A stretch of 64,000 bases of DNA from Pseudomonas viridiflava (GCF_900602065.1 NZ_UWFN01000091.1:1-64000); one strand, 5' to 3'; counted from the stretch's first letter, positions 28,957 to 40,737 are shown. Notes: generated by a model from the letters alone, not told the origin. Made by a program: numbers and translations.

Positions 28957-30285
28957 ATGGCTAAGCAAGGTGCTCTCTCTGCGCTCGGCAAAGGCGGTAT
29001 GTCTGAACTCTGGGCTCGTCTGCGTTTTCTGTTCCTGGCGATTATCGTCTACCGAATAGGCGCACACATCCCGGTTCCAGGTATTAACCCGGAGCGACTC
29101 GCAGACCTGTTTCGACAGAATGAGGGGACCATTCTTAGCTTGTTCAACATGTTTTCCGGCGGTGCGCTGGAGCGGATGAGCATTTTTGCACTGGGGATCA
29201 TGCCGTACATCTCGGCATCGATCATCATGCAATTGATGACCGCCGTCAGCCCACAGCTGGAGCAGTTGAAGAAGGAAGGGGAAGCTGGCCGTCGCAAGAT
29301 CAGCCAGTACACCCGCTACGGCACCGTCGTTCTGGCCTTGGTTCAAGCTATCGGCATGTCCGTTGGCCTGGCCGGTCAGGGCGTTGCGTTCTCTGCAGAT
29401 ATCGGCTTCCACTTCGTGGCTGTCACCACCTTTGTGGCTGGTGCGATGTTCATGATGTGGCTGGGCGAGCAGATTACCGAGCGCGGTGTTGGTAACGGTA
29501 TCTCGATGTTGATCTTCGCAGGTATCGTGGCCGGTCTTCCGAGAGCGATCGGGCAGTCTTTCGAGTCTGCACGTATGGGTGATATCAATATTTTTGCCCT
29601 GGTTGCGATCGGTTTGCTGGCAGTAGCGATTATCGGTTTCGTGGTGTTCATTGAGCGTGGTCAGCGTCGTATTGCTGTTCACTACGCCAAGCGTCAGCAG
29701 GGCCGTAAGGTTTTTGCTGCGCAGACTAGCCACTTGCCGCTGAAAGTGAATATGGCTGGTGTTATTCCAGCTATTTTCGCAAGCAGCATTTTGCTGTTTC
29801 CAGCGTCGTTGGGTGCCTGGTTCGGTCAGTCTGAAGGTATGGGCTGGTTGCAAGACATCTCGCAGTCGATCGCTCCTGGTCAGCCGTTGAATATTCTGCT
29901 GTTTAGTGCAGGGATTATTTTCTTCTGCTTCTTCTATACGGCGTTGATGTTCAATCCGAAAGACGTAGCGGAAAACCTGAAGAAGTCCGGTGCCTTTATT
30001 CCGGGCATCCGTCCAGGTGAGCAGTCTGCGCGCTATATTGATGGCGTTCTGACCCGCTTGACCATGTTCGGTGCTCTATATATGACGGCCGTCTGCCTGC
30101 TGCCTCAGTTTCTGGTGGTTGCAGCAAACGTACCGTTCTACCTTGGCGGGACCTCGTTGCTGATCGTGGTAGTGGTTGTGATGGACTTCATGTCCCAAGT
30201 ACAATCGCACCTCGTTTCGCACCAGTACGAATCCCTGATGAAGAAAGCCAACCTGAAGGGCTACGGCAGCGGCATGTTGCGCTGA
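28957..30285 (+). CDS. secY: preprotein translocase subunit SecY
   Basis: SecY (442 residues) forms the protein-conducting channel with SecE. Ten hydrophobic segments can be traced, with the plug region following the first and the cytosolic loop [19 protein letters not shown] that contacts SecA and ribosomes. It starts directly at the rplO stop, so expression is coupled to ribosomal protein synthesis. Confidence 0.98.
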
Positions 30286-30313
30286 AGTACCCATAAGGTT
30301 CGAGGAGCTGGTA

Positions 30314-30430
30314 ATGAAAGTTCGTGCATCGGTGAAAAAGCTGTGCCGTAACTGCAAGATTATTCGCCGCGAAGGTGTTGTTCGAGTAATTTGCAGCGCG
30401 GAACCACGTCACAAACAGCGCCAAGGCTGA
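30314..30430 (+). CDS. rpmJ: 50S ribosomal protein L36, zinc-binding type
   Basis: The 38-residue [20 protein letters not shown] protein has C11, C14, C27 and H33, the zinc-ribbon ligands of the Cys-containing L36 paralogue. It follows secY by 28 bases with GAGGAG upstream. A zinc-free L36 paralogue may exist elsewhere. Confidence 0.97.
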
Positions 30431-30448
30431 GTGTGATCTGTGCTTAAG

Positions 30449-30472
30449 CCCAGCAGCTAGTGCGCTGCTGGG
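30449..30472 (+). terminator. hairpin after rpmJ
   Basis: A cccagcagc / gctgctggg stem 18 bases after rpmJ, followed by a weak T-rich stretch ttgattatttgtt. It probably ends the spc transcript at least partly. Confidence 0.6.
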
Positions 30473-30501
30473 TTGATTATTTGTTATTACAGCGATATTA
30501 T
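30473..30501 (+). promoter_or_regulatory. sigma-70 promoter of the alpha operon
   Basis: TTGATT at 30473 immediately after the hairpin, 17-base spacer, TATTAT at 30496. It would transcribe rpsM-rpsK-rpsD-rpoA-rplQ with a leader of about 50 bases. Confidence 0.58.
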
Positions 30502-30560
30502 CTCGCGCCCTATTTCTTGGCTTCCGGGGCGTAGGTAGCTGTCAATTGGAGTCCCACTGA

Positions 30561-30917
30561 ATGGCCCGTATTGCAGGCGTTAACATTCCAGATAACAAGC
30601 ATACTGTTATCTCGCTGACCTACATCTATGGTGTTGGTCGCACCACTGCACAGAAAATCTGTGCAACCACTGGGGTTAACCCAGCGGCAAAGATCAAAGA
30701 TCTGAGCGACGAGCAGATTGAACAGCTGCGTGGCGAAGTGGCGAAGTTCACCACTGAAGGTGACCTGCGTCGCGAAATCAACATGAAAATCAAGCGCTTG
30801 ATGGATTTGGGCTGCTACCGCGGTCTGCGCCATCGTCGTGGTCTTCCAGTGCGCGGTCAGCGTACCAAGACTAACGCGCGTACTCGCAAAGGTCCGCGTA
30901 AGCCGATCCGCAAGTAA
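30561..30917 (+). CDS. rpsM: 30S ribosomal protein S13
   Basis: S13 (118 residues) contacts the P-site tRNA and forms bridge B1. It begins [20 protein letters not shown] and ends with the basic tail [18 protein letters not shown]. It heads the alpha operon. Confidence 0.98.
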   Translation: MARIAGVNIPDNKHTVISLTYIYGVGRTTAQKICATTGVNPAAKIKDLSDEQIEQLRGEVAKFTTEGDLRREINMKIKRLMDLGCYRGLRHRRGLPVRGQRTKTNARTRKGPRKPIRK

Positions 30918-30947
30918 TCGCACCAGCGCAACGACAGGAATTTAGTC

Positions 30948-31337
30948 ATGGCAAAACCTGCTGCTCGTCCTCGTAAAAAAGTTAAAAAGACGGTGGTTGA
31001 TGGCATCGCCCACATCCACGCTTCTTTTAACAACACAATCGTCACCATCACCGATCGTCAAGGTAACGCGCTGTCCTGGGCTACCTCCGGCGGTTCGGGT
31101 TTCCGCGGTTCTCGCAAGTCCACCCCGTTCGCTGCTCAAGTAGCTGCTGAACGTGCTGGTCAAGCTGCGCTGGAATATGGTCTGAAGAACCTCGACGTTA
31201 ACGTCAAAGGTCCAGGCCCAGGTCGTGAGTCTGCTGTCCGTGCTTTGAACGGCTGTGGCTATAAGATCGCCAGCATCACCGACGTGACGCCAATCCCGCA
31301 CAACGGGTGCCGTCCGCCGAAGAAGCGCCGCGTGTAA
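30948..31337 (+). CDS. rpsK: 30S ribosomal protein S11
   Basis: S11 (129 residues) is a platform protein near the Shine-Dalgarno helix. [20 protein letters not shown] and the [15 protein letters not shown] tail are characteristic. Confidence 0.98.
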   Translation: MAKPAARPRKKVKKTVVDGIAHIHASFNNTIVTITDRQGNALSWATSGGSGFRGSRKSTPFAAQVAAERAGQAALEYGLKNLDVNVKGPGPGRESAVRALNGCGYKIASITDVTPIPHNGCRPPKKRRV

Positions 31338-31355
31338 TCCAGGAGACTGTAAGAA

Positions 31356-31976
31356 ATGGCTCGTTACATTGGTCCAAAATGCAAGCTTGCTCGTCGTGAA
31401 GGCACCGATCTCTTTCTGAAGAGCGGCGTTCGCGCGATCGAATCCAAGTGCAACATCGAAGCAGCTCCAGGTATCCACGGCCAGCGCCGTGGCCGTCAGT
31501 CCGACTACGGCACCCAGCTGCGTGAGAAACAAAAAGTTCGTCGTATCTACGGCGTACTCGAGCGTCAATTCAGCGGTTACTACAAAGAAGCTGCCGGCAA
31601 GAAAGGCGCTACTGGTGAGAACCTGCTGCAATTGCTCGAATGCCGTCTGGACAACGTTGTATACCGTATGGGCTTCGGCTCGACTCGTGCCGAATCCCGT
31701 CAATTGGTTTCGCACAAGTCGATCAGCGTAAACGGCAAAACCGTTAACGTTCCGTCGTATCAGGTTCGTGCTGGTGACGTGGTTGCTATCCGCGAGAAAG
31801 CCAAGAACCAACTGCGCATCGTCCAGGCTCTCGATCTGTGTGCCCAACGTGGCCGCGTAGAATGGGTAGAAGTAGACACTGAGAAGAAATCGGGCGTTTT
31901 CAAGAACGTTCCAGCTCGCAGTGATCTGTCCGCCGACATCAACGAAAGCCTGATTGTCGAGCTCTACTCCAAGTAA
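31356..31976 (+). CDS. rpsD: 30S ribosomal protein S4
   Basis: S4 (206 residues) nucleates 16S folding and in E. coli represses the alpha operon. It contains an S4 RNA-binding domain (about 94-155, [20 protein letters not shown]). No N-terminal CxxC zinc motif is present. Confidence 0.98.
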   Translation: MARYIGPKCKLARREGTDLFLKSGVRAIESKCNIEAAPGIHGQRRGRQSDYGTQLREKQKVRRIYGVLERQFSGYYKEAAGKKGATGENLLQLLECRLDNVVYRMGFGSTRAESRQLVSHKSISVNGKTVNVPSYQVRAGDVVAIREKAKNQLRIVQALDLCAQRGRVEWVEVDTEKKSGVFKNVPARSDLSADINESLIVELYSK

Positions 31977-31998
31977 GGGCTAGAAAATAGGTGCATCC

Positions 31999-33000
31999 AT
32001 GCAGATTTCGGTAAATGAGTTCCTGACACCCCGCCATATTGATGTGCAGGTTGTCAGTCCAACCCGCGCCAAGATCACTCTCGAGCCTCTCGAGCGTGGT
32101 TTCGGCCATACCCTGGGCAACGCGCTGCGCCGCATCCTGTTGTCCTCCATGCCCGGCTGTGCAGTAGTCGAGGCCGAGATTGACGGTGTACTCCACGAGT
32201 ACAGCGCCATCGAAGGTGTACAGGAAGATGTAATTGAAATCCTGTTGAACCTTAAAGGTCTGGCTATCAAGCTGCACGGTCGAGACGAAGTTACGCTGAC
32301 CTTGTCGAAGAAGGGTTCGGGGGTGGTTACCGCTGCCGATATTCAGCTGGATCATGATGTCGAGATCGTTAACCCCGATCACGTAATCGCTAACCTGGCG
32401 TCTAACGGCGCCCTGAACATGAAGCTCACCGTAGCTCGTGGTCGTGGTTATGAACCGGCAGACTCGCGTCAGAGCGATGAAGACGAAAGCCGCAGCATTG
32501 GTCGCTTGCAGCTTGACTCTTCGTTCAGCCCGGTTCGCCGTATCGCATACGTGGTGGAAAACGCCCGTGTCGAGCAGCGTACTAACCTGGACAAGCTGGT
32601 TATTGATCTGGAAACCAACGGTACTCTGGATCCTGAAGAGGCTATTCGCCGCGCTGCAACCATTCTGCAACAGCAGTTGGCTGCGTTCGTCGACCTCAAA
32701 GGTGACAGCGAACCAGTGGTAATCGAACAGGAAGACGAGATCGATCCGATCCTGCTCCGTCCGGTTGACGATCTGGAACTGACTGTACGTTCGGCCAACT
32801 GCCTCAAGGCGGAGAACATTTACTACATCGGCGACCTGATTCAGCGCACCGAAGTAGAATTGTTGAAGACTCCAAACCTTGGCAAGAAGTCCTTGACTGA
32901 GATCAAGGACGTCCTGGCCTCCCGTGGTCTGTCCCTCGGCATGCGCCTCGACAACTGGCCGCCGGCAAGTCTTAAGAAGGACGACAAGGCGACTGCCTGA
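31999..33000 (+). CDS. rpoA: DNA-directed RNA polymerase subunit alpha
   Basis: Alpha (333 residues) nucleates polymerase assembly and binds UP elements and activators. The N-terminal domain (1-235) includes [20 protein letters not shown]; the C-terminal domain (about 250-320) has the helix-hairpin-helix [20 protein letters not shown] that touches DNA. It lies 22 bases after rpsD. Confidence 0.98.
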   Translation: MQISVNEFLTPRHIDVQVVSPTRAKITLEPLERGFGHTLGNALRRILLSSMPGCAVVEAEIDGVLHEYSAIEGVQEDVIEILLNLKGLAIKLHGRDEVTLTLSKKGSGVVTAADIQLDHDVEIVNPDHVIANLASNGALNMKLTVARGRGYEPADSRQSDEDESRSIGRLQLDSSFSPVRRIAYVVENARVEQRTNLDKLVIDLETNGTLDPEEAIRRAATILQQQLAAFVDLKGDSEPVVIEQEDEIDPILLRPVDDLELTVRSANCLKAENIYYIGDLIQRTEVELLKTPNLGKKSLTEIKDVLASRGLSLGMRLDNWPPASLKKDDKATA

Positions 33001-33042
33001 TCGTCGTAATCACCGAACGTTGTGTTTGGTAAGGAATGAACC

Positions 33043-33429
33043 ATGCGTCATCGTAAAAGTGGTCGTCACCTGAGCCGGACTAGCTCGCACCGTAAGGCCA
33101 TGTTCCAAAACATGGCGGTGTCGCTGTTCGAGCACGAGCTGATCAAAACTACATTGCCGAAAGCTAAAGAACTGCGTCGCGTTGCTGAGCCGCTGATCAC
33201 TTTGGCTAAAACAGACAGTCTGGCTAACCGCCGTCTGGCTTTCGACCGTACTCGTTCGAAAGCAATCGTTGGTAAGCTGTTCAACGATCTGGGCAAGCGT
33301 TATGCAACTCGCGAGGGTGGCTATCTGCGCATCCTGAAGTGCGGTTTCCGCACTGGCGACAACGCGCCTATGGCGTACGTCGAGCTGGTTGATCGTCCTG
33401 CTGGCGGTGAAGCTGTATCCGCTGAGTAA
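33043..33429 (+). CDS. rplQ: 50S ribosomal protein L17
   Basis: L17 (128 residues) begins [20 protein letters not shown], the family signature. It is the last gene of the alpha operon and is closed by a strong terminator. Confidence 0.98.
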   Translation: MRHRKSGRHLSRTSSHRKAMFQNMAVSLFEHELIKTTLPKAKELRRVAEPLITLAKTDSLANRRLAFDRTRSKAIVGKLFNDLGKRYATREGGYLRILKCGFRTGDNAPMAYVELVDRPAGGEAVSAE

Positions 33430-33447
33430 GATGTCAGTTTGAACAAG

Positions 33448-33473
33448 AAACCGGGCCCAGTGCCCGGTTTTTT
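33448..33473 (+). terminator. terminator after rplQ
   Basis: An aaaccgggc / gcccggttt stem with a five-base loop and a T run; it ends the ribosomal superoperon. Confidence 0.9.
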
Positions 33474-33501
33474 GCTTTTCGGCTCAGGGTTCAAGGATTG
33501 G

Positions 33502-33562
33502 ATATACCTATCGGTAATCAAGATTTAATAAATTTTGTCGTGTAACAAAACTGGACAATAAT
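33502..33562 (+). promoter_or_regulatory. katA promoter region with possible OxyR site
   Basis: TTGTCG at 33535, 16-base spacer and AATAAT at 33557 form a plausible promoter for katA. Just upstream, gatatacctatcggtaatc (33501-33519) resembles half of an OxyR recognition site (ACCTATC). Control by peroxide through OxyR is expected from the family and is only inferred here. Confidence 0.4.
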
Positions 33563-33610
33563 CTCTGCCATACCGATTAGCCGGTCGTTTTTGCCAGAGG
33601 AAAATTATTA

Positions 33611-35059
33611 ATGAGCCAGTCCAAGACTCTTACCACCGCCAGCGGCGCTCCCGTAGCTGATAATCAGAACTCCCGTTCGGCCGGTCCGCGTGGCCCTTTG
33701 TTGCTCGACGATTTTCACCTGATCGAGAAGCTTGCTCATTTCAACCGTGAAAACATCCCTGAGCGTCGTGTGCATGCAAAAGGTTCGGGTGCTCACGGTA
33801 CTTTCACGGTTAGCCGTGACATCACCCAATACACCAGTGCCAACCTGTTCAATACGGTGGGTAAGCAAACCCCCATATTCCTACGTTTTTCCACTGTCGG
33901 GGGCGAACGTGGATCGGCTGATACCGAACGAGATCCGCGTGGGTTTGCTCTGAAGTTCTACACAGAAGAAGGCAACTGGGACATCGTGGGTAACAACACG
34001 CCGGTGTTCTTTATCCGCGACCCGCTGAAGTTTCCTGATTTCATCCACACCCAAAAACGCCAGCCGCAGACTAACCTGAAGAACGCCCAAATGATGTGGG
34101 ACTTCTGGTCTCATTCTCCTGAGGCGCTGCACCAGGTTACGATCCTGTTCTCGGATCGCGGCATTCCGGATGGCTATCGCCATATGCACGGCTTCGGTAG
34201 CCACACTTACAGCCTGATCAGCGCTGCTGGCGAGCGACACTGGGTCAAATGGCACTATAAGACCCAGCAAGGCATCAAGAACCTTACGCCGGCCGATGCC
34301 GCCCGCATCGCCGGGACCGACCCGGATTACGCTCAACGTGACCTGTTCACGGCCATCGAAAATGGCGATTTCCCGAAGTGGACCGTCTGCATTCAATTGA
34401 TGACTGAAGCCCAGGCTGCAGCCCATCACGAGAACCCTTTCGACGTGACCAAGACGTGGTCGCAGAAAGAGTACCCGCTGATCGAGGTCGGTGAGATTGA
34501 ACTCAATCGCAACCCGCTTAACTACTTCGCCGAGGTCGAGCAGGCGGCGTTCGGCCCTAGTAACATGGTCCCTGGTGTCGGCCTGTCACCAGATCGCATG
34601 CTCCAGGGGCGCGTTTTCGCCTACGCCGATGCGCACCGCTACCGTGTGGGTACCAATCACCAGCAATTGCCAATCAATGCACCAAAGAACCCGGTACACA
34701 GCTATCAGCGTGACGGTGCAATGGCTTTCGGTAGCAACGGTGGTTCCGCGCCCAACTACGAGCCAAACAGCTATTCAGATGCGCCTAAACAGGCACCACA
34801 CTATGCCGAGCCTGCTCTTGCGCTGAACGGAGCAGCTGACCGTTACGATCACCGTGAGGATGGCGATTACTACAGCCAGGCGGGGAAGTTGTTCAACCTC
34901 ATGAGCGCGGAACAAAAAGCACTGTTGATCGATAATATTGCCGGCACGATGGCAGGTGTTTCCAGTGATGTGGTGCAGCGTCAGCTGCAGCATTTTTACA
35001 AGGCTGACGCCGCTTACGGCGAAGGTATTGCAAAAGCACTGGGCGTATCGTTGATGTAA
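33611..35059 (+). CDS. katA: haem catalase, small-subunit clade
   Basis: KatA splits hydrogen peroxide into water and oxygen. At 482 residues it is a small-subunit, NADPH-binding type. The catalytic His (residue 55, in [13 protein letters not shown]) and Asn (128, in [12 protein letters not shown]) are present, and the proximal haem Tyr lies in [14 protein letters not shown]. No signal peptide is seen, so it is cytoplasmic. The neighbouring ferritin gene suggests a joint iron/peroxide role; this katA-ferritin-uvrA order is conserved in Pseudomonas. Confidence 0.96.
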   Translation: MSQSKTLTTASGAPVADNQNSRSAGPRGPLLLDDFHLIEKLAHFNRENIPERRVHAKGSGAHGTFTVSRDITQYTSANLFNTVGKQTPIFLRFSTVGGERGSADTERDPRGFALKFYTEEGNWDIVGNNTPVFFIRDPLKFPDFIHTQKRQPQTNLKNAQMMWDFWSHSPEALHQVTILFSDRGIPDGYRHMHGFGSHTYSLISAAGERHWVKWHYKTQQGIKNLTPADAARIAGTDPDYAQRDLFTAIENGDFPKWTVCIQLMTEAQAAAHHENPFDVTKTWSQKEYPLIEVGEIELNRNPLNYFAEVEQAAFGPSNMVPGVGLSPDRMLQGRVFAYADAHRYRVGTNHQQLPINAPKNPVHSYQRDGAMAFGSNGGSAPNYEPNSYSDAPKQAPHYAEPALALNGAADRYDHREDGDYYSQAGKLFNLMSAEQKALLIDNIAGTMAGVSSDVVQRQLQHFYKADAAYGEGIAKALGVSLM

Positions 35060-35076
35060 GTCTAAGTGATAAACGG

Positions 35077-35103
35077 AACCGCCCTCATTTGGGCGGTTTT
35101 TCG
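35077..35103 (+). terminator. terminator after katA
   Basis: An aaccgccc / gggcggtt stem with a T-rich tail. Confidence 0.85.
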
Positions 35104-35213
35104 TATCTTATCGCCGGTTTTTCGCTGCTTTTTGTCGCTTTTTATCGCTTTGGCCCGTGACCTTCGCAGGCGGTTGGTTCAGACTATGCACTTTCAAGCA
35201 GGAGACGTGGGCG

Positions 35214-35678
35214 ATGCTAGGCCACCCGGAAGTAATCGATTATCTCAATACGCTGCTGGTGGGCGAATTGGCAGCGCGTGACCAATATTTCGTTCATTCG
35301 CGTATGTACGAAGACTGGGGCTTTACCAAGCTCTATGAGCGTATCAATCACGAAATGGAAGAAGAGGCACAGCACGCCGATGCTCTGATGCGTCGTATCT
35401 TGATGCTCGAAGGCACTCCGCGGATGCGTCCGGATGACCTGGAGGTTGGTACTACGGTACCCGAGATGTTCGCTGCTGATCTGCGCCTGGAATACAAAGT
35501 CCGTGCTGCACTGTGCAAAGGTATAGAGCTCTGCGAACTGCACAAGGACTACGTCAGCCGTGACATCTTGCGTGTTCAGCTTGCTGACACCGAAGAAGAT
35601 CACACGTACTGGCTCGAAAAGCAGTTGGGTCTGATCAAGACCATAGGCCTGGAAAACTACCTGCAATCGCAGTTCTGA
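35214..35678 (+). CDS. ftnA: bacterial ferritin FtnA-like (often annotated bacterioferritin A)
   Basis: A 154-residue four-helix iron-storage protein. Ferroxidase ligands are present at E18, E51, H54, E93, E127 and H130. The position of the haem-binding Met52 of true bacterioferritins is Ala52, so the protein should not bind haem between subunits. This matches the P. aeruginosa gene next to katA, first called bfrA and later recognised as the ferritin FtnA. The ATG at 35214 is chosen because it has GGAGA at 9-base spacing and gives the family N terminus [13 protein letters not shown]; a longer frame reaches into the katA terminator region. Confidence 0.9.
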   Translation: MLGHPEVIDYLNTLLVGELAARDQYFVHSRMYEDWGFTKLYERINHEMEEEAQHADALMRRILMLEGTPRMRPDDLEVGTTVPEMFAADLRLEYKVRAALCKGIELCELHKDYVSRDILRVQLADTEEDHTYWLEKQLGLIKTIGLENYLQSQF

Positions 35679-35698
35679 TTCCTTCGCCAAGCTGCATA

Positions 35699-35734
35699 AA
35701 AAAGCCCCTGCACTTCACGTGACAGGGGCTTTTT
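35699..35734. terminator. bidirectional terminator between ftnA and uvrA
   Basis: An aaaaagcccctg / caggggcttttt stem with A and T runs on opposite sides, serving the two convergent genes. Confidence 0.88.
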
Positions 35735-35755
35735 CGTTCCAACGGTCAAGCAGCG

Positions 35756-38590
35756 TCAGGCTTTATCTCTAAGCAGCAACGGCTTGAGGTAGTGCCCTGT
35801 GTAGGACTGCTCCATTTCAGACACTTGCTCTGGCGTACCCACTGCAATGATCTGTCCGCCTTTCGAGCCGCCTTCCGGACCCAAGTCCACAAGCCAGTCG
35901 GCCGTTTTGATCACATCCAGGTTGTGCTCGATAACGACCACTGTATTGCCGTGGTCGCGCAGACGGTGCAGTACGTCCAGCAATTGCTGAATATCCGCGA
36001 AGTGCAAACCTGTGGTCGGTTCGTCGAGGATATACAAGGTCTTGCCGGTATCGCGCTTGGACAGCTCGCGGGACAGCTTGACCCGTTGAGCTTCACCACC
36101 AGACAACGTAGTCGCCGACTGACCCAGCTTGATGTAGGAAAGGCCCACATCCATCAAAGTCTGAAGCTTGCGCGCCAGGGCTGGAACGGCATCGAAGAAT
36201 TCGCGTGCTTCTTCAATGGTCATCTCCAGAACCTCGTGGATGCTTTTGCCCTTGTATTTGATCTCAAGGGTTTCGCGGTTGTAGCGCTTGCTCTTACACA
36301 CATCGCACGGCACATAGATGTCCGGCAGGAAGTGCATCTCAACCTTGATCAGGCCATCACCCTGGCAGGCCTCGCAGCGCCCGCCTTTGACGTTGAAGGA
36401 GAAGCGTCCTGGGCCATATCCCCGTGACCGTGACTCGGGTACGCCAGAGAACAGCTCGCGGATGGGTGTGAACAGCCCGGTGTATGTCGCCGGATTGGAG
36501 CGCGGTGTACGACCGATCGGGCTTTGATCGATATCGACTACCTTGTCCAGATGTTCCAGGCCTTTGATGCTGTCGTGGGTCGCCGCTTCCAGCGTCGTTG
36601 CGCCATTCAAGGCAGTGGCGCTGAGCGGAAACAGCGTGTTGTTGATCAGCGTCGATTTGCCCGAGCCGGAAACGCCAGTCACACAGGTCAACAGGCCAAT
36701 CGGGATTTCCAGATCAACGTTGCGCAAGTTGTTGCCACGGGCACCCTTGAGGGCCAGTGACAGCTTCTTGTTACGCGGCGTGCGTTTGGCAGGCACTGCA
36801 ATTTTTACCCGCCCGGAAAGGTACTTGCCGGTGAGTGAGTCGGGGTGTGACATGACTTCATCCGGCGTACCTTCTGCAACGATGTGTCCACCGTGCACAC
36901 CAGCGCCCGGGCCGATGTCGACAACGTAGTCGGCAAGGCGAATGGCATCTTCGTCATGCTCCACCACAATCACCGTGTTGCCGATATCGCGCAGATGCTT
37001 GAGTGTGCCCAGCAACCGGTCGTTGTCTCGCTGGTGCAGCCCGATCGAAGGTTCATCGAGGATGTACATCACGCCGACGAGGCCGGCACCAATCTGGCTG
37101 GCCAGACGAATACGCTGAGCCTCACCGCCCGACAGGGTGTCAGCGCTACGATCAAGCGTCAGGTAATCAAGGCCTACGTTGACCAGAAACTGCAGGCGCT
37201 CGCGAATCTCTTTAAGGATTTTGTCAGCGATTTCGCCACGACGTCCGGTCAGCTTCAGTACACCGAAGTATTCGGTCGCATCGCCGATGGGCATGTTGGT
37301 GACGGCGGGCAAAGTCTTTTCACCCACCCACACGTGACGAGCCTCGCGACGCAGGCGAGTACCACGGCAATCCGGGCAAGGCTGCGTGCCAAGAAACTTG
37401 GCCAGCTCTTCGCGAACGGTCGCCGACTCGGTTTCCCGGTAGCGACGCTCCAGATTGGGCACGATGCCTTCGAAGGGGTGAGCACGTTTGACGATGTCGC
37501 CACGATCATTCAGATAGCGGAAATCGACATTCTGCGAGCCGCTGCCGTTAAGCAAAGTCTTCTGAGTGTCGGCAGGCAGTTCCTTGAACGGTACTTCCAG
37601 GCTGAAATCGTAATGCTTGGCCAAAGAGCCGAGCATCTGGAAGTAATACACGTTGCGCCGGTCCCAGCCGCGTATCGCGCCTTCCGCCAGCGTCAATTCG
37701 GCATTCACCAGACGCTTGATGTCGAAGAACTGCTTCACGCCCAAGCCGTCACAGGTCGGACAGGCGCCAGCCGGGTTGTTGAAGGAGAACAGCTTGGGTT
37801 CCAGCTCGCTGATCGCGTGGCCGCAGATCGGGCAGGCGAAGCGCGCAGAGAAAATCATCTCTTCGCCGGGCTCGTCATCCATGGACGCGACCCAGGCGAT
37901 ACCGTCAGCCAGTTTCAACGCAGTCTCAAAGGACTCTGCCAAGCGCTGCTGCAAGTCAGCTCGCACCTTGAAGCGGTCGACCACCACATCGATGGAGTGC
38001 TTCTTCTGTTTATCCAGTTTTGGCAGCTCATCGAGCTCACAGAGACGGCCATCAACCCGGGCGCGTACGAAACCCTGGGCACGTAATTCTTCGAACACCG
38101 ACAAGTGCTCGCCCTTGCGTTCACGAACAACCGGGGCCAACAGCATCAGTTTGCTGCCTTCAGGTTGCGCCATAACCAGGTCAACCATCTGGCTAACGGT
38201 CTGCGCTTCCAGTGGGATGTCGTGATCCGGGCAACGAGGTTGACCTACACGTGCGTATAGAAGACGCAGATAGTCGTAGATCTCGGTGATCGTGCCCACG
38301 GTCGAACGCGGGTTATGCGATGTCGATTTTTGCTCGATGGAAATTGCCGGCGACAGACCTTCAATGGTGTCGACGTCAGGCTTTTCCATCATCGAAAGGA
38401 ATTGCCGGGCATACGCTGAGAGTGATTCGACATAGCGCCGTTGCCCTTCGGCATACAGCGTGTCGAAAGCCAGCGACGATTTGCCAGAGCCGGAAAGCCC
38501 GGTAATGACGATCAGCTTGTCGCGTGGCAGAGTCAGGTCAATGTTCTTAAGGTTGTGGGTTCGAGCCCCACGAATCAGGATCTTGTCCAA
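35756..38590 (-). CDS. uvrA: excinuclease ABC subunit A
   Basis: UvrA finds bulky DNA lesions and loads UvrB in nucleotide excision repair. Two ABC ATPase halves are seen, with Walker A motifs [10 protein letters not shown] and [10 protein letters not shown], two ABC signatures LSGGEAQR, and zinc fingers around CPICGH and [12 protein letters not shown] start at 38590 gives 944 residues and the family N terminus [18 protein letters not shown], with GAGG just upstream; an upstream ATG would add 22 unrelated residues. No clear LexA box was found in the 190-base divergent gap to the transporter. Confidence 0.96.
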   Translation of the reverse strand: MDKILIRGARTHNLKNIDLTLPRDKLIVITGLSGSGKSSLAFDTLYAEGQRRYVESLSAYARQFLSMMEKPDVDTIEGLSPAISIEQKSTSHNPRSTVGTITEIYDYLRLLYARVGQPRCPDHDIPLEAQTVSQMVDLVMAQPEGSKLMLLAPVVRERKGEHLSVFEELRAQGFVRARVDGRLCELDELPKLDKQKKHSIDVVVDRFKVRADLQQRLAESFETALKLADGIAWVASMDDEPGEEMIFSARFACPICGHAISELEPKLFSFNNPAGACPTCDGLGVKQFFDIKRLVNAELTLAEGAIRGWDRRNVYYFQMLGSLAKHYDFSLEVPFKELPADTQKTLLNGSGSQNVDFRYLNDRGDIVKRAHPFEGIVPNLERRYRETESATVREELAKFLGTQPCPDCRGTRLRREARHVWVGEKTLPAVTNMPIGDATEYFGVLKLTGRRGEIADKILKEIRERLQFLVNVGLDYLTLDRSADTLSGGEAQRIRLASQIGAGLVGVMYILDEPSIGLHQRDNDRLLGTLKHLRDIGNTVIVVEHDEDAIRLADYVVDIGPGAGVHGGHIVAEGTPDEVMSHPDSLTGKYLSGRVKIAVPAKRTPRNKKLSLALKGARGNNLRNVDLEIPIGLLTCVTGVSGSGKSTLINNTLFPLSATALNGATTLEAATHDSIKGLEHLDKVVDIDQSPIGRTPRSNPATYTGLFTPIRELFSGVPESRSRGYGPGRFSFNVKGGRCEACQGDGLIKVEMHFLPDIYVPCDVCKSKRYNRETLEIKYKGKSIHEVLEMTIEEAREFFDAVPALARKLQTLMDVGLSYIKLGQSATTLSGGEAQRVKLSRELSKRDTGKTLYILDEPTTGLHFADIQQLLDVLHRLRDHGNTVVVIEHNLDVIKTADWLVDLGPEGGSKGGQIIAVGTPEQVSEMEQSYTGHYLKPLLLRDKA

Positions 38591-38780
38591 AATGGCCTCG
38601 CACGGCGGGCGTCGAAAACGTAGGAGTATACGGACAAATACTGGATGGATGCACACTATCTAGTCCGCTCTTGCAGCCTTAAATGAAGACTGTGTCATCT
38701 AGGCGTGTCATAGCGTCGCGATATACCCCGTCAATCGATGGGACTGGTAGAATCGCCGCCGGTTCACACGAGGTTTTTCC

Positions 38781-40175
38781 ATGCACGATCCCCACAGCGA
38801 GCGAATGAGCGGCGGCGAGACCCGCGCGGCAGGCGGTCTTGCACTGGTTTTTGCGTTTCGCATGCTCGGCATGTTCATGGTGTTGCCCGTGCTGGCGACC
38901 TATGGCATGGATCTGGCGGGGGCGAGCCCTGCGTTGATCGGCCTGGCAATCGGTGCCTACGGCCTGACCCAAGCCTTCCTGCAAATCCCTTTCGGGATCA
39001 TTTCCGATCGTATCGGCCGTCGTCCGGTGATCTATTTCGGCTTGATCATTTTTGCCTTGGGCAGCGTTCTGGCAGCCAGCGCCGATTCGATCTGGGGAAT
39101 CATCGCAGGGCGCATCCTGCAGGGCGCAGGTGCGATATCCGCGGCGGTCATGGCGCTACTCTCGGACCTGACCCGTGAACAACACCGCACCAAGGCCATG
39201 GCCATGATCGGCATGACCATTGGCCTGTCGTTTGCCATCGCTATGGTTGTTGGCCCGATTCTGACCAGCGCCTTTGGTTTGTCCGGTCTGTTTCTCGCCA
39301 CCGGAGGCATGGCCTTGCTGGGCATTGGCATCGTCGCTTTCGTGGTGCCGAAAAATACCGGCACCTTGCAGCATCGTGAATCCGGTGTAGCACGTCAGGC
39401 ATTGGGCCCAACCTTGCGCCACCCGGATCTGCTGCGTCTGGATTTGGGTATCTTTGTGTTGCACGCGATGCTCATGTCAAGCTTCGTCGCCTTGCCGCTC
39501 GCGCTGGTCGAGAAAGCCGGTTTGCCCAAGGAGCAGCACTGGTGGGTCTACCTCACAGCGCTGCTGATCTCATTTTTCGCAATGATTCCATTCATCATTT
39601 ATGGTGAGAAAAAGCGTCAGATGAAGCGTGTGCTCATTGGTGCGGTCGCCGTACTGATGCTCACTGAACTATTCTTCTGGGAGTTTGGGGACACGTTGCG
39701 AGCACTGGTCATCGGGACAGTGGTATTCTTCATCGCGTTCAACCTGCTGGAAGCGTCTTTGCCGTCATTGATCAGCAAAGTGTCACCGGCTGGCGGAAAA
39801 GGTACGGCGATGGGGGTTTATTCCACCAGCCAGTTCCTTGGTTCGGCCGCAGGTGGGATACTCGGCGGCTGGTTGTTCCAGCATGGCGGGCTCGACGTGG
39901 TGTTCCTTGGTGGTGCTGCGATGGCCGCCATCTGGCTGGCAGTTGCAGTGACCATGCGTGAACCGCCTTACGTGACGAGCCTGCGTCTGCCCTTGTCGCC
40001 TGACGCCCTGCGTGATGCGGGCCTGGCAGACAGACTCAAGGCCGTAGAAGGCGTAACGGATGCAGTGGTGGTTGCGGAAGAAGCAGCCATTTACATCAAA
40101 TTAGACACAGAACTATTGGATCGCGCGACTCTGGAGCGGATAGTCAACCCAGCCACTCAAGCGTGCGAAGCCTAG
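38781..40175 (+). CDS. MFS transporter, YajR-like, with C-terminal YAM-type domain
   Basis: A 464-residue inner-membrane transporter with about 12 hydrophobic segments and the MFS loop FGIISDRIGRRPVIYFG after helix 2. After the last helix, about 65 residues (PLSPDALRDAGLADRLKAVE and following) show the beta-alpha-beta pattern of a ferredoxin-like fold without a CxxC metal motif, as in the YAM domain of E. coli YajR. Substrate is unknown. The uvrA-MFS-ssb order is conserved in Pseudomonas. Confidence 0.88.
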   Translation: MHDPHSERMSGGETRAAGGLALVFAFRMLGMFMVLPVLATYGMDLAGASPALIGLAIGAYGLTQAFLQIPFGIISDRIGRRPVIYFGLIIFALGSVLAASADSIWGIIAGRILQGAGAISAAVMALLSDLTREQHRTKAMAMIGMTIGLSFAIAMVVGPILTSAFGLSGLFLATGGMALLGIGIVAFVVPKNTGTLQHRESGVARQALGPTLRHPDLLRLDLGIFVLHAMLMSSFVALPLALVEKAGLPKEQHWWVYLTALLISFFAMIPFIIYGEKKRQMKRVLIGAVAVLMLTELFFWEFGDTLRALVIGTVVFFIAFNLLEASLPSLISKVSPAGGKGTAMGVYSTSQFLGSAAGGILGGWLFQHGGLDVVFLGGAAMAAIWLAVAVTMREPPYVTSLRLPLSPDALRDAGLADRLKAVEGVTDAVVVAEEAAIYIKLDTELLDRATLERIVNPATQACEA

Positions 40176-40184
40176 GAGAACGTT

Positions 40185-40718
40185 ATGGCCCGTGGGGTTA
40201 ACAAAGTTATATTGGTCGGCACATGCGGCCAGGATCCCGAAGTTCGCTACCTGCCTAACGGTAATGCCGTGACCAACCTGAGTCTGGCAACCAGCGAACA
40301 GTGGACTGACAAACAAACCGGTCAGAAAGTCGAAAAGACTGAATGGCACCGTGTGTCGATGTTCGGCAAAGTCGCCGAAATCGCTGGCGAGTACCTGCGT
40401 AAGGGCTCCCAGGTTTACATCGAAGGCAAGCTGCAGACCCGCGAGTGGGAAAAAGACGGTATCAAGCGTTACACGACTGAAATCGTCGTCGACATGCAAG
40501 GCACCATGCAGCTGTTGGGCGGCCGTCCACAAAACGACGGCGCTCCTCAGGGCCAGGGTGGCGGTTATCAGAACTCCGCTCCACGTCCTCAGCAGTCGCG
40601 TCCACAACAGTCCGCGCCGCAGCAACAGCCACAGCGCGAATCCCGTCCGGCTCCACAGCAACAAGCGCCACAGCCGGCCGCTGATTTCGACAGCTTTGAT
40701 GACGATATTCCGTTCTAG
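40185..40718 (+). CDS. ssb: single-stranded DNA-binding protein
   Basis: SSB coats single-stranded DNA in replication and repair. The 177-residue protein has the OB fold (about 1-110, [20 protein letters not shown]), a Gln/Pro/Gly-rich linker and the acidic tip DDDIPF that recruits partner proteins. It lies 9 bases after the transporter. It is the last core-genome gene before the island; its reading frame is complete, so island entry did not damage it. Confidence 0.97.
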   Translation: MARGVNKVILVGTCGQDPEVRYLPNGNAVTNLSLATSEQWTDKQTGQKVEKTEWHRVSMFGKVAEIAGEYLRKGSQVYIEGKLQTREWEKDGIKRYTTEIVVDMQGTMQLLGGRPQNDGAPQGQGGGYQNSAPRPQQSRPQQSAPQQQPQRESRPAPQQQAPQPAADFDSFDDDIPF

Positions 40719-40737
40719 GGCCTACCATAGATCGTAA

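Noticed and set aside
38591..38780. LexA box between uvrA and the MFS gene
   Set aside because: No CTG-N10-CAG site with the expected AT-rich centre was found.
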